Below are positions 1 through 9,572 of a stretch of DNA of 45,720 nucleotides, in pieces; within the stretch, counting starts at the first letter, position 1, and each line of letters opens with the position of its first letter. Where the stretch lies: NCBI GenBank assembly GCA_013286465.1, contig JABDFR010000021.1, positions 1 through 45,720 of the forward strand, written 5' to 3'. The position numbers and the translations under genes were made by a program. This DNA comes from Acidobacteriota bacterium. GTDB taxonomy: Bacteria > Acidobacteriota > Terriglobia > Acidiferrales > UBA7541. A model generated the notes under the pieces. That model searched no databases. It had not been told where the DNA came from and saw only the letters and a program-made list of their open reading frames with translations.

Positions 1-2
1 GG

Positions 3-3000
3 CAGAAGCAAACGGTCGACTTTTTGCTGAAGATTGCGCAGTCGAGCCAGACTGTGGAGGTGAGCGGGGCGGCGCCTTTGATTAATCCTGAGAATGCGAA
101 TACGAGCGCGAATCTTAGCGCGCCGGCGCTGGAGAATCTTCCGAATCCTGGCGGGGACCTTACTTATCCGCTGCAATTTGCGGCTGGGGCGTTGATTAAT
201 ACGGCGGGGAGCGGGAACGATTTTGTCGGCGGGTCGAATGGGTACGGGAACGTGGAGTTCAATGGGCTGCCGGCGCTTTCGAATGGGTACATCGTTGACG
301 GGTTGGAGACGAATGATCCGCTTACTAACTTGAATAGCGGGCTTTCTACGAATTTGGTTCTGGGGTTGAATTCGATTTCGGAAGTTACTGTGAATACGCT
401 TTCTTATGCCGTGGACCAGGGGCGCTATGGGGCTTCGCAGGTGAACTACGTCACTAAGTCGGGCACCAACTTGTTTCACGGGAATCTTTACGAGATATGG
501 AATGGCTCGATTTTGAATGCTGCGGACTATTTCACGAACGCTACGCCCGGGAATTATAAGCCGCGATCTACCGTGAATCACTTTGGGGGGAGTTTGGGCG
601 GGCCGATTCTCCGCAATAAATTGTTTTTCTTTTTTGACAGCGAATGGGTGCGCATTGCGCTGCCCATCGTTACGCCTACGATCGTTCCGACTTCGGCGTT
701 CGAGAATTTCGTGTTGCAGCAGCTTCCGCTCGGGCAGACCACGGGTTGTGTTCCCAAGTCCTGTTATCCGGCGGAGCCCGCTCTCGTTCCGTTTTATCAG
801 CAGATGTTTTCACTCTACGGAAATACCAGCGGGGCGCCGCGAGCGATTCTGGGATGTCCGCTGGGCGCGGGCGGGAATGGCTGCGCGAACAGCCAGAGCA
901 TTTCGCACTCGAGCGACGATCACGAGCAGGTGCAGACGGTGCGCATGGACTACAACATTAACGCCGCGAATATGGCTTGGTTTCGATTTCAGGCGGACAC
1001 TGGGCTGCAGGCGGCTTATACCGATCCGATCAATCCGGTCTTTGATGCGATTTCTCCGCAGCCGCTTTACTCCTTTGCTGCGGGGTATACGCATATTTTT
1101 TCGCAGAATTTGGTGAATTACTTTAATCCGGGATTTTCGTGGTATGAGAGCTTGTTCGCGCCGAGCGATTTTCAGAAAACGCTGGCGGCTTTTCCGATTG
1201 TGCTGCAGGGGAGCGGAGCTAATGCTCCGTTTACTACCGTCGGGGGTCTCGACAATACGTGGGTGCAGGGAAGGCGCGTGGGGCGCGTTTTTATCAACGA
1301 CAATCTGGCGTGGAGCCATGGGGCTCACGAATTCCGGTTTGGGACGAATACGCGAATCTTCCGGCTCAATGATTATGATTTCGGCGAGGGCACGGTTGCT
1401 ACCGTGACTTACACGACGCTGCCGCAATTCATCTATGGCGTCGCCTCTACGGCCTCGCAGACTTTTCCGCAGTCGGCGAACGAGCCATTTCGCTTTCTGA
1501 ATCTCGATCTGTATGCGCAGGATACCTGGAAGCTGACCGCGAAATTGACCTGGACCATCGGGATTCGCGACACCTACAACTCGAATCCGCTGAATCCGCA
1601 TGACGAAATCGCGCGGCTGCCAGGCTCGTTCGATTCAATTCCTCATGATGTAAATCAGCCATTGAACGCCGCGATTCAAACTGGCCTCGGCAATGTGTTT
1701 GAATCGACTCCGCTGGCGATTTTGCAACCGAGAACGGCGCTGGCGTGGCAATTTGCGCCCGGCTCGGTGCTTCGCGCGGGATTCGGAATCTTCAGCGATA
1801 TATTGCCAGGCAGTATTGCGGATGTGGTTGGCGTCAATCCGCCTTATGTGCGCACATTCGAGGGCGGGCTGCTGGGAACGGTCGGCGGAACTGCGATTGC
1901 GCCGGGCGTGCCGAATAGTGCGATTGACGCCGTGGCGGCGGCCAACCAGGTTTTTGGCGCGGGCTTTGCGGGCGGGCAGCTTTCCTGCCGGTCGGCGCAA
2001 TCGAATCCGGCGACTTGTCTGCCGCCCGTGGCGATTAGCGCGGTGCCGAGCGGCAAACTCCACGCGCCGTATTTCATGCAGTGGAGTTTTGGGCTCGAGC
2101 ATCAGATTGGGTCGACGGCCAGCGTGCGCGCGCAATATGTGGGCACGCGGGCTGTGAATCAGCCGTACACGACGCAGGTGAACGGCTATCAAACTGTGTG
2201 CCCGGGCTGCTTTGCTCCGTTTCCTTATCTTGAGCCGACGGATGCGAGATTCGGCGCGGTCACGCAATTTGCTACCGGTTCGAACAGCCACTATCACGGA
2301 TTGCAACTTACCGCGATGAAGCGGCTTGGGCATGGGCTGCAGGGGCAAATTAATTACACGTTCAGCCGTTGCATGGATGAAGTTTCGAATGGCGGATTTC
2401 TGCAATTTGCGGCGGGAGCGATCCTTTCGCCTTTGCCTGGGGATTTGGCGCGGAATTATGGGCCTTGCGATTACGACATTCGCCATAATTTGAATGGGGA
2501 GTATGTTTACGAATTGCCGATTAAGGTGCGGAGTCGGGGATGGGGTTATGCGCTGAATGGCTGGCAGATTTCGGGGACTGCTTTCTGGCATAGCGGGATT
2601 CCATTTTCTGTTTTGAGTACGGCTTATTCGGCGAATGGAGAGGGGATCGTGCAGGGGGCAGGGCCGCAGTTCGCTAGCATGGTGCCGGGGGCGGCGCTCT
2701 ATGAGCACCATGCGATTGCGGGGGTGACGCAGCCCGGGACGCGGCAGTGGTTGAATCCTGATGCGTTTGTTTCGAGCGTGGATCCTAGTACGGGGGCTTG
2801 CTTTGGTGGCGATGCGGCGGCGACTTGTCAGTTTGGGTCGCTTGGCCGCAATACGTTGCGCGGGCCTGAGTTTTTTTGGAGCGATTTCTATCTTACGAAA
2901 TGGTTTGCTTTGAGTGAGCGCGTGAAATTGCGGATGGAAGGGCAGTTTTTTAATGTTTTCAATCATCCTAATTTTGGGTTGCCGAGTTTGGTGTCGGCGG

Positions 3001-3143
3001 GGGTGCCTGGGAAGCCGAGCACGCAGACTGGATTTGGGGCGCTTAGTTATCCTACCGCGCCGCCCACTGGACTCCTTGGCGTGGGACTTGGTGGGGATAG
3101 TTCGCCGCGGATGATTGCGTTTCAGGGGCGCTTGGAGTTTTGA
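3..3143 (+). CDS. TonB-dependent receptor, Oar-like (5' end outside window)
   Basis: Outer-membrane TonB-gated receptor, probably for large or complex substrates such as glycans or siderophores. The reading frame is open from base 3 and the true start lies upstream. The first residues read QKQTVDFLL followed by a QTVEVSG motif, the usual junction between an N-terminal carboxypeptidase-regulatory-like domain and the plug. The plug follows, with IVDGLETND and a VNYVTKSGTNLFHGNLYE stretch typical of the acidobacterial Oar-like group. Then come GGSLGGPI and KLFFFFDSEW, and a long 22-strand-type barrel. The protein ends GRLEF, with the C-terminal Phe expected for BAM-dependent insertion. About 1046 residues are visible; family members are usually 1000-1200. 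No TonB, ExbB or partner lipoprotein gene is adjacent. The family call is firm; the substrate cannot be inferred. Confidence 0.9.
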   Translation, partial: QKQTVDFLLKIAQSSQTVEVSGAAPLINPENANTSANLSAPALENLPNPGGDLTYPLQFAAGALINTAGSGNDFVGGSNGYGNVEFNGLPALSNGYIVDGLETNDPLTNLNSGLSTNLVLGLNSISEVTVNTLSYAVDQGRYGASQVNYVTKSGTNLFHGNLYEIWNGSILNAADYFTNATPGNYKPRSTVNHFGGSLGGPILRNKLFFFFDSEWVRIALPIVTPTIVPTSAFENFVLQQLPLGQTTGCVPKSCYPAEPALVPFYQQMFSLYGNTSGAPRAILGCPLGAGGNGCANSQSISHSSDDHEQVQTVRMDYNINAANMAWFRFQADTGLQAAYTDPINPVFDAISPQPLYSFAAGYTHIFSQNLVNYFNPGFSWYESLFAPSDFQKTLAAFPIVLQGSGANAPFTTVGGLDNTWVQGRRVGRVFINDNLAWSHGAHEFRFGTNTRIFRLNDYDFGEGTVATVTYTTLPQFIYGVASTASQTFPQSANEPFRFLNLDLYAQDTWKLTAKLTWTIGIRDTYNSNPLNPHDEIARLPGSFDSIPHDVNQPLNAAIQTGLGNVFESTPLAILQPRTALAWQFAPGSVLRAGFGIFSDILPGSIADVVGVNPPYVRTFEGGLLGTVGGTAIAPGVPNSAIDAVAAANQVFGAGFAGGQLSCRSAQSNPATCLPPVAISAVPSGKLHAPYFMQWSFGLEHQIGSTASVRAQYVGTRAVNQPYTTQVNGYQTVCPGCFAPFPYLEPTDARFGAVTQFATGSNSHYHGLQLTAMKRLGHGLQGQINYTFSRCMDEVSNGGFLQFAAGAILSPLPGDLARNYGPCDYDIRHNLNGEYVYELPIKVRSRGWGYALNGWQISGTAFWHSGIPFSVLSTAYSANGEGIVQGAGPQFASMVPGAALYEHHAIAGVTQPGTRQWLNPDAFVSSVDPSTGACFGGDAAATCQFGSLGRNTLRGPEFFWSDFYLTKWFALSERVKLRMEGQFFNVFNHPNFGLPSLVSAGVPGKPSTQTGFGALSYPTAPPTGLLGVGLGGDSSPRMIAFQGRLEF

Positions 3144-3361
3144 GGCTTCTGGATTTCTTCCTGAGATCGATCACGATTGAAAAGTCAAAAACGCCGGCAG
3201 GCTGCCTGCGGTACGGGGACTTGCGCTGGATTACGGAGCGTGGCTCGCTTGAAGTTGCTACGGGACGAGGTACAGATTAGCTCACGATTTCGTCGGCAAA
3301 GTTGCTCGCCAAGACGCAGAGATCTTGAAATACTCGAGCGGTGTAGAGAGATAGGAAAACG

Positions 3362-3688
3362 CTAGCGGTGACTTGTCGAGATTTTGCCACGGGCACGCCT
3401 TTGGCGCGAAGCGCGAGCTTTCCTGCTGGCTGTCCCTTGGTTGGGGCCCGTTTTGCGATTTGACTTGGCAGCTGTTAATCCCAGCTCGGTGTGTGCCGAG
3501 GAGCCATTCTTGCGGAGCTTTCCGACGCGTTTCGGCAACACGCGGGCGCGCTGATTGATCTCGATTGCGTCCTTGAGTTTCTCGAGGCGTTTTACGCGCG
3601 ATGCCGGTACGCCCAAGACGTGAGCCGTTTCGCGGGCAGTGGCAAATCGCGCATCGATTCTGGTTCTCATCTGACAATCATTTTGCAT
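3362..3688 (-). CDS. small basic HTH-like protein
   Basis: A 108-residue ORF. Its N-terminal third (RFATARETAHVLGVPASRVKR) reads like a helix-turn-helix of the MerR/excisionase or transposon-repressor type. The C-terminal half is very basic and low in complexity (KARASRQRRARGK), as in small nucleic-acid-binding proteins. The start is uncertain: a perfect AGGAGG lies 15 nt upstream of the chosen ATG, and a second in-frame ATG (base 3670) would give 102 residues. Several other frames are open over the same bases, so coding status rests on the SD-like element and the HTH-like pattern. I associate similar small proteins with acidobacterial genomes, but this is recall, not a search. A transcriptional role is inference. 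Confidence 0.45.
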   Translation of the reverse strand: MQNDCQMRTRIDARFATARETAHVLGVPASRVKRLEKLKDAIEINQRARVLPKRVGKLRKNGSSAHTELGLTAAKSNRKTGPNQGTASRKARASRQRRARGKISTSHR

Positions 3689-4131
3689 CGTTCTGTGGCA
3701 TGTCCTCCTAAAAACTTGAGTGAGCGTGGTAGGACGCTCGGGGCACAGGTCGTTTCCAGCCGACCGAAAAGAGGCCGGAGCCTGACTGCTTGGCACGCCC
3801 GTGTGACGGGCACTACCAAAGGCAAGACGGCCGAACTGCGGGCGGGACTTAACGGCAAGGCCCGCCCCTACAACGGCAACTGCGACGGCTAATTCAACGA
3901 CAAGTGCACAAGACCTTACCTCTGAAGAGGTGAGCTACATATTCTGAGGTTCATATTTGTGTCCATCGGGGCAGGGTCGTACTAATACCGAACCTTGGCC
4001 CTGTCTCGCCCGTCCGACCAGTATCTCCCGGTTAATACACGCTACTAACCTAGTTTCAGTGCGCGGGACTCCTTTGGTGGGGTTTGCGGTCTGGCGCGCG
4101 GGACTGAACAGATGGTTACCGGGGGATTGAG
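3689..4131. other. intergenic region upstream of the large secreted protein
   Basis: About 440 bases without a convincing gene; ORFs here are shadows with no start signal. It holds one copy of the dispersed GTAGGGG-type repeat (3830-3871) and a small hairpin, ACCTCT-GA-AGAGGT, near 3917-3930. A GGCAGGG/CCCTGTC pairing around 3970-4012 is also possible. The segment just before base 4132 ends in GGGGGATTGAG, which serves as the ribosome-binding region of the next gene. The part near 4090-4130 superficially resembles the end of a c-di-GMP riboswitch, but the core is absent. No clear sigma-70 promoter stands out. Confidence 0.5.
3830..3871 (+). repeat. dispersed palindromic repeat, copy 1
   Basis: Begins GCCGAACTGCGGGCGGG and ends GGCCCGCCCCTAC, with GGGCGGG and CCCGCCC as the inverted arms. 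The opening GCCGAACTGCGGG is shared exactly with the copy at 32258. Confidence 0.7.
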
Positions 4132-7100
4132 ATGCGAACAGAGAATGGACTGAGCCTGCAGCGTTGGATTAAAGCGTGGGGGTTGTTGGCGGCGTTGTTG
4201 GTGGTCAGTTTGAGTTTTGGATTTGCCGGGGCGGCTGGCGCGAATACGAATGGGCCGAGATTGACGGATACGGCTCCGCCGGCTAGTGGGGTGGCTGGTA
4301 ATTCGGCGACGATTTCCTGGGGCACGAACATGCCCAGCACTTCGCAGGTTGTGTATGGGTTGACGGCTTCTTACGGGCAGGCTTCGCAATTTAAGTGGTC
4401 GATGGTGAAGAATCACCAGATTGGGCTGAGCGGGCTGAAGGCCGGGGTTACTTATCACTATCAGTGCCGGTCGTGGTCGCCGAATGGCGGGTGGCTGTTT
4501 ACGCCGGACCAGACTTTTAGTACGGCGGGGACTTCGCCGATTCCGGCGCCTTTGACGGTGTCGATTAGTTCGCCGGGGGCTAGCGCTACGGTGAGCGGGA
4601 CAGTGGCGGTTGCGGCTTCGGCTTCGGATGGCGTGGCGATTACTGGGGTGCAGCTGCAGGTTGATGGCGCGAATGTGGGTGCGGCGGATTCAGCTTCGCC
4701 TTTTAATTTTTCTTGGAATTCTACTTCGGTGGCGAATGGTGGCCATACTTTGACGGCTGTGGCTTCGGATGTTTCTGGGAATTCGGTTACTAGCGCGGGT
4801 GTGAAAGTTACGGTTAGCAATCCGGTGGCTTCTACGCTGACGGTTTCGATTTCTTCGCCGGCGGCTAGCGCGACGGTTAGCGGGACGATGAGTGTTGCTG
4901 CGGCGGCTTCGGACAGCGTGACGATTAGTAGCGTGCAGTTGCAAGTTGATGGCGCGAGTGTGGGTGCGGCGGATACTTCTTCGCCTTACAACTTCTCTTG
5001 GAATACTACTTCGGTTGCGAATGGGAGCCATACGCTTACGGCTGTGGCTAAGGATTCTTCCGGGAATACTGCTACTAGCACGGGAGTGAAAGTTACCGTG
5101 AATAATCCGGTGGCTTCGACGCTGACGGTTTCGATTACTTCGCCGGCGGCTAGCGCGACGGTCAGCGGGACCGTGTCGGTTGCCGCTACGGCTACCGACA
5201 GCGTGACGATCTCTAGCGTGCAGTTGCAAGTTGATGGCGCGAACGTGGGATCGGCGGATACGGCTTCGCCTTACAACTTCTCTTGGAGCTCAACTTCGGT
5301 TGCGAATGGCAGCCATACGTTGACGGCGGTGGCTAAGGATTCTTCCGGGAATACGGCTACCAGCACGGGCGTGAAAGTTACGGTGAACAATGCCGATACT
5401 ACGCCGCCTACGGTTTCGATTACCTCGCCGGCGGCTAGTGCGACGGTTAGCGGGACGATTACGGTGAGCGCTACGGCTGCGGATAATGTGGCTGTGGCTA
5501 GCGTGCAGTTGCAAGTTGATGGCGCGAATGTGGGTTCGGCGGATACGGCTTCGCCTTACAGCTTCTCGTGGGTTACTTCCAACTATGCGAATGGGAGCCA
5601 TACTCTGACGGCGATTGCTAAGGATGCTGCGGGGAATTCTACGACTAGCGCGACGGTGAATGTGACTGTCAGCAATTCTTCGGGTGGCGGCGGTGGGAGC
5701 GGGAGCGGAATTCCTTCGACGCTTGGGTGGTTCGATGTGTCGGGGCAGCAGATTGCGCCGAATTGCCCGCCTGATCCTTCGAGCACTGGGTCTTGCTATG
5801 GAGTGGTGGATGCTTGGAATAGCGCGGTTGTCGACACCAACCGGAATATCCTGTGGGTTTGGGGCGGCGGACATAACGACTACTCGGGAAATGAAATCTA
5901 TGCGTTCAATTTGAATACTTTGAAGATGACGCGGGCGAATAATCCGGCGAATCCGACGCCTACTTGCGCGGATGCGTTCAGCAACGGGACGCCTAGCTCG
6001 CGGCATACTTATGGCGGAACGGTTTACATTCCGACGGCTGATGAAATGTTTGTGTTCGGCGGAGTTCCATATTGTCCTTCGGGCGGATTCATCAGCGACT
6101 CATGGGCGCTGGCGCTTTCGCAGGTGGGTAGCAGCGGGACTGGCGGTTGGACGCAATTAAATCCGACGATTGTGGGCAACGGCGGGAACGGGCCTAGCAA
6201 TCAGTATGGAAATTCGCAGATGCAGTATGACCCGAATACGGGCTTGGTGTTCCTGAACGAATCGACTTATGGACTATGGAGCTACAACGCTTCTACGAAT
6301 ACGTTTACGTCGTTGAATACCGCTGTGAGCGACATTGGATTGCATCAGGGAACGGTGATCGATCCGGTGCACAAGCTGTTCCTGCGGTTCGGCGATGGTA
6401 GCGGGCAATCGATTAACATCGCGGCGGGCGGCAACTACGCAGAAACGCAACTGAAGATGACTGGTTGCTCTAGCCTTGCGGGTGGATCGCTCGGTGGCAG
6501 CAATAACCCTGGATTGCAATGGGATCCGGTGCTGCAAGTGGTGGTGGCTTGGCCGAACTTTGGTCCGGCCGTGTATCTCTATAATCCGGCTACGGATTCT
6601 TGCACCACGCAGAGCTATAGCGCGAGCGCGCCTCCGGATTCGGATATGACTGGGTCGCCTTCGACTACCAACGGAACTTTCAAGCGCTTTGGTTACTTCC
6701 CATCGGCGGGCGTTTATGTGTTGGTGAACGAGTGGACCACTGACGTGCACACGCTGCGATTGACGGCGGCTGGAAGCGGCAGCGGGACCGGCAGCGGGAG
6801 CGGCGGCACCGGTAGCACGCCTACTACGATCTCGAACGTCGACACTACCAGCATCACCACGAATTCCGCGATGGTGGATTGGAGTACCAGCGCGGCGGCT
6901 AGCACGCAGGTGATGTATGGGACGACGCCGAGTTTGGGATCGTCGACGGCGAAGAATAGCTCGATGGCCACGACTCATTCGCAGCCGCTTTCGGGATTGG
7001 CGGCGAATACGCTGTACTACTACACCGTGCAGTCCGTCGATGGCAGCGGGAATACGGTGAACAGCAGCGGGTATACGTTTGGAACGGCGAATACTTCGAC

Positions 7101-8499
7101 GCCGGTTACGCCGCCGTCGATTTCGATTTCTTCGCCGGCTAGCGGGGCTTCGCTGACCGGAACTGTGACCGCTTCGGCTTCCGCGACTGCGGGAACCAAT
7201 CCGATCGCCAGCGTGCAGTTCTTGCTCGATGGGGCTGCGCTTGGATCGGCGGATACGGCTTCACCTTACTCGCTCTCGTGGAATACGGCGGGAGCTAGCA
7301 ATGGTGCGCACACGCTTTCGGCTACGGCTACCGATAATGCCGGGAATACGACGACGTCTGCGGGCGTGAGCGTCACGGTATCGAATTCCACTTCGAATGC
7401 TGAGGCGGATTTCCAGGCGCGTTGCGCGACTGCCGGCGTGATTCGCTGCGTTACGTTTGATACCGCGTCTACGATCAGCGGGAATGCTGCGCCGGGGTTG
7501 CCGTTAATTGCATCCGGCTTGACTACTCCTTCGATCGATACATCTACGTTCGCTTCGGGCGGCGGTTCGCTGCACTTTGCTGTGCCGGCTGGGGCTACTT
7601 CGGCGAATACTTCGGGATCGTACAACGTCGACTTCTCCGATGATTTCTCGCAGCAGGTCGATTCGTTGATCAACGGCGATCCGCTTTCGCTGACCACGGC
7701 TTGCGGCGGGAGTCCTTGCAAGAATGAAATCTGGATTCAGTGGCGGCAGCGATTTGATTCGGGCATGCTGCAGTCGTTCGCGAATTCGAATGGGTGGAAG
7801 CAGGTCATACTCGGCGAGGGCGATACGGCTTCGTTCTTGTCGTACTCGTGCTCGGATCTTGAGACGGTGGTCGAGAATTCCAACCAGTTCGAGATTCCGC
7901 GCATGTATCACAGTTGCGGGCAGAAGCTCGATGAATACGATCCACTCGAGGTGAACACGGGGCGGACGGATAGCCAGGGGAATGGAATTTTCTCACCGCA
8001 GAACGCGGCGGGCGGCTATCTGAACTGCACCTTCACCGTCACAATCAATGTCCCGACGATTCCGCCGTGCGTGCCGTACGTGGCGAATCAGTGGATGACT
8101 TTCCAACTGCACATCCAAGTGGGGACCTGGTATCCAGGCGGAGTTTCTTCCAGCGGTGGGCCACCGGCACCGTTCAAGCATGACAGCACGATTCAGCTGT
8201 GGGTGGCGCAGGAAGGGCAGCCGTCGCAACTGGTGATGGACTTCCATCCTGGGGCTACTTCCGCGGCTTGCGATGCTTCGCAGCAGGATATTCCTTCGTG
8301 CCAGACTGGGTATGATTTGGTGAATCCGACGGCTTACGGTCAGCCGGATGCTAACGGGAATATGATTCGGGAGAAGTTTGGGAAAATTTGGTTGCTCCCG
8401 TATCAGACTAACCTTAACTGCCCGAGCTGTTCGGCGGCGAATACTTGGTACGACGAGTTGATTATTTCGTACTCGCAGATTGCTGATCCGAAGTTCTGA
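4132..8499 (+). CDS. large secreted multidomain protein (FN3, Ig-like repeats, kelch-like, jelly-roll-like)
   Basis: A 1455-residue exported protein. Residues 1-37 form a Sec signal peptide (KAWGLLAALLVVSLSFGFAG core, cleavage likely at AGA/NT). Domains in order: an FN3-like domain of purple-acid-phosphatase N-domain type (40-130); four Ig-like repeats of exactly 95 residues (140-516), each with VQLQVDGA.VG.AD..SP..FSW; a Gly/Ser linker; a kelch/galactose-oxidase-like propeller (530-880) with WVWGGGHNDYSGNEIYAFN; a second Gly/Ser/Thr linker; a second FN3 (897-986); a fifth, diverged Ig-like repeat (992-1085); and a C-terminal domain of about 365 residues that may be a ConA-like or lyase-type jelly roll (W-rich, with KIWLLPYQTN and TWYDELIIS). 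The architecture suggests a surface or extracellular carbohydrate-binding or degrading protein. The enzymatic activity is not identifiable, and no LPXTG, PEP-CTERM or T9SS tail is visible. Confidence 0.85.
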   Translation: MRTENGLSLQRWIKAWGLLAALLVVSLSFGFAGAAGANTNGPRLTDTAPPASGVAGNSATISWGTNMPSTSQVVYGLTASYGQASQFKWSMVKNHQIGLSGLKAGVTYHYQCRSWSPNGGWLFTPDQTFSTAGTSPIPAPLTVSISSPGASATVSGTVAVAASASDGVAITGVQLQVDGANVGAADSASPFNFSWNSTSVANGGHTLTAVASDVSGNSVTSAGVKVTVSNPVASTLTVSISSPAASATVSGTMSVAAAASDSVTISSVQLQVDGASVGAADTSSPYNFSWNTTSVANGSHTLTAVAKDSSGNTATSTGVKVTVNNPVASTLTVSITSPAASATVSGTVSVAATATDSVTISSVQLQVDGANVGSADTASPYNFSWSSTSVANGSHTLTAVAKDSSGNTATSTGVKVTVNNADTTPPTVSITSPAASATVSGTITVSATAADNVAVASVQLQVDGANVGSADTASPYSFSWVTSNYANGSHTLTAIAKDAAGNSTTSATVNVTVSNSSGGGGGSGSGIPSTLGWFDVSGQQIAPNCPPDPSSTGSCYGVVDAWNSAVVDTNRNILWVWGGGHNDYSGNEIYAFNLNTLKMTRANNPANPTPTCADAFSNGTPSSRHTYGGTVYIPTADEMFVFGGVPYCPSGGFISDSWALALSQVGSSGTGGWTQLNPTIVGNGGNGPSNQYGNSQMQYDPNTGLVFLNESTYGLWSYNASTNTFTSLNTAVSDIGLHQGTVIDPVHKLFLRFGDGSGQSINIAAGGNYAETQLKMTGCSSLAGGSLGGSNNPGLQWDPVLQVVVAWPNFGPAVYLYNPATDSCTTQSYSASAPPDSDMTGSPSTTNGTFKRFGYFPSAGVYVLVNEWTTDVHTLRLTAAGSGSGTGSGSGGTGSTPTTISNVDTTSITTNSAMVDWSTSAAASTQVMYGTTPSLGSSTAKNSSMATTHSQPLSGLAANTLYYYTVQSVDGSGNTVNSSGYTFGTANTSTPVTPPSISISSPASGASLTGTVTASASATAGTNPIASVQFLLDGAALGSADTASPYSLSWNTAGASNGAHTLSATATDNAGNTTTSAGVSVTVSNSTSNAEADFQARCATAGVIRCVTFDTASTISGNAAPGLPLIASGLTTPSIDTSTFASGGGSLHFAVPAGATSANTSGSYNVDFSDDFSQQVDSLINGDPLSLTTACGGSPCKNEIWIQWRQRFDSGMLQSFANSNGWKQVILGEGDTASFLSYSCSDLETVVENSNQFEIPRMYHSCGQKLDEYDPLEVNTGRTDSQGNGIFSPQNAAGGYLNCTFTVTINVPTIPPCVPYVANQWMTFQLHIQVGTWYPGGVSSSGGPPAPFKHDSTIQLWVAQEGQPSQLVMDFHPGATSAACDASQQDIPSCQTGYDLVNPTAYGQPDANGNMIREKFGKIWLLPYQTNLNCPSCSAANTWYDELIISYSQIADPKF
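4549..5680 (+). repeat. four in-frame tandem repeats, period 285 bp
   Basis: The landmark GTGCAGxTGCA(A/G)GTTGATGG occurs at 4648, 4933, 5218 and 5503, three intervals of exactly 285 bases (95 codons). Units 2-4 are nearly identical over long stretches, which points to recent duplication or gene conversion. A fifth, diverged unit lies at about 7105-7385. Confidence 0.9.
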
Positions 8500-8543
8500 G
8501 GCGGTGGATTAGTTAACGATTGTTTGACAGGCCAGAAGTTGCG

Positions 8544-8583
8544 AATGCCCCACTCTTGATTTGAGAGTGGGGCATTTGTTTTT
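8544..8583 (+). terminator. intrinsic terminator of the secreted-protein gene
   Basis: A perfect 13-bp stem (AATGCCCCACTCT at 8544-8556, AGAGTGGGGCATT at 8564-8576) with a 7-nt loop, followed by GTTTTTTT. It lies 45 bases after the stop codon. Confidence 0.9.
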
Positions 8584-8700
8584 TTGGGGGGTGGTTGGGA
8601 TTTGCGGAATGCGTGGGTCTGCGCAAGGTCGATAGGATTCAACAACTGCAGGACGATCTCACACAGCGGCCGTAGTGGTCATTTGGGCGACGATTAAGTG

Positions 8701-8728
8701 GGCGGGCGCAGCAAGCGGCGCCCCTACG
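8701..8728 (+). repeat. dispersed palindromic repeat, copy 2
   Basis: GGGCGGGCGC, the spacer AGCAAGCG, then GCGCCCCTAC. The same core (GGGCGGGCGCAGCAAGCGGC) recurs in the copy near 38600. Confidence 0.7.
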
Positions 8729-8800
8729 AAGAAAATTCCGGTGCGGCGGAAGTTTGAACAGAGGCGCGGAGTAGCGCACGGCGAGAATCGCTGTGACGGG

Positions 8801-8836
8801 GCCGAAAAGCGGGCGGGGCTGAAGGCCCGCCCCTAC
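8801..8836 (+). repeat. dispersed palindromic repeat, copy 3, overlapping a stop codon
   Basis: GCCGAAAAGCGGGCGGGGC, then TGAAGGCCCGCCCCTAC. The CTA in the terminal CCCCTAC is, on the minus strand, the TAG stop of the hemolysin III family gene. Confidence 0.7.
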
Positions 8837-9495
8837 TTAATTACGCAGAGAAGGACTGCTACGTAGTGGCAGATGCTGCCGCCGATTACGAAGATGTGCC
8901 AGATGGTGTGGGCGTAGGGGATTCTTTTTGAGGCGTAGAAGACTACGCCGAAGCTGTAGAGGGCGCCGCCGGCTAGTAGCCAGGCTAGGCCGCTGTGGGG
9001 GACTGCGGCGATCAGCGGCTTGATTGCGATTAGCGCTAGCCAGCCCATGGCTAGGTAGACGAGCGTTGAGAGAATTGGGGCGCGATCTATGAAGCAGAAT
9101 TTGAAGGCGATTCCGGCTGCGGCTAGCGTCCAGACGATTCCTAGGAGCGTCCAGCCCCAAGGGCCGCGCAGATTTACCAGTAGGAATGGTGTGTAAGTGC
9201 CGGCGATCAGCAGATAGATTGCGGAGTGATCCAGGATTTTGAAAATGCGTTTTACGTTTGGGATGGGGATGCCGTGATAGAGAGTGGAGGCGGCGTAGAG
9301 GGCTACGAGTGTGGTGCCGTAGACGGCGCAGCTTACGATTTGCCAGGCTGTGCCTTTGGTGGCGGCGAGGATTAGAAGGACAACGAAGCCTGCGATGCTT
9401 AGGGCTAGGCCTATGCCGTGGGTGATGCTGTTGAGGAGTTCTTCGAGAGTGATGCGATTTTGGCGCGTCTTCGGCATGGCTTTGCTCACATTCAT
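8833..9495 (-). CDS. hemolysin III / PAQR-like membrane protein
   Basis: A seven-helix integral membrane protein of the HlyIII/YqfA family (PAQR superfamily, putative metal-dependent hydrolase fold). Family landmarks include EELLNSITHGIGLALSIAG at the N-terminus, STLYHG, then ILDHSAIYLLIAGTYTPF and a C-terminal HTIWHIFVIGGSICHY. The conserved Ser/Asp/His set that would form the metal site is present. The start at the ATG reading MNVSKAMPK gives 220 residues, the usual family length; the frame is open further upstream, but that extension is proline-rich and atypical. Bacterial function is poorly defined; 'hemolysin' is historical. The gene is transcribed alone, convergent with the upstream secreted-protein gene. 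Confidence 0.88.
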   Translation of the reverse strand: MNVSKAMPKTRQNRITLEELLNSITHGIGLALSIAGFVVLLILAATKGTAWQIVSCAVYGTTLVALYAASTLYHGIPIPNVKRIFKILDHSAIYLLIAGTYTPFLLVNLRGPWGWTLLGIVWTLAAAGIAFKFCFIDRAPILSTLVYLAMGWLALIAIKPLIAAVPHSGLAWLLAGGALYSFGVVFYASKRIPYAHTIWHIFVIGGSICHYVAVLLCVIK

Positions 9496-9572
9496 TCTTC
9501 GCTTGTGCGGGGCGGATTGCAATGGGGTCGAGTGGCGGATCGGTGGGAATCGAGGGAGGGCCGAAAGACCGG

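Larger units (their letters stand above)
8500..8832. other. intergenic region with terminator and two dispersed repeats
   Basis: Between the secreted-protein stop and the hemolysin III stop (convergent genes). It contains the intrinsic terminator at 8544 and two repeat copies (8701 and 8801). The short ORF spanning 8675-8866 consists of repeat sequence and is not considered coding. Confidence 0.6.

Noticed and set aside
1635-2966. 443-codon open frame on the minus strand
   Set aside because: Antisense of the TonB receptor; composition is Arg/Pro/His-rich with no recognisable domain.
3491-3892. 133-codon plus-strand ORF opposite the small HTH-like gene
   Set aside because: No ribosome-binding site, runs through a dispersed repeat, and the minus-strand frame has the HTH-like pattern.
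4085-4131. Possible c-di-GMP riboswitch before the large secreted protein
   Set aside because: Only a GGTTACCGGGG-like end is seen; the conserved core and tetraloop/receptor are missing.
4549-5680. Regular repeats that could suggest a CRISPR array
   Set aside because: The 285-base period, in-frame coding and absence of unique spacers show protein repeats.
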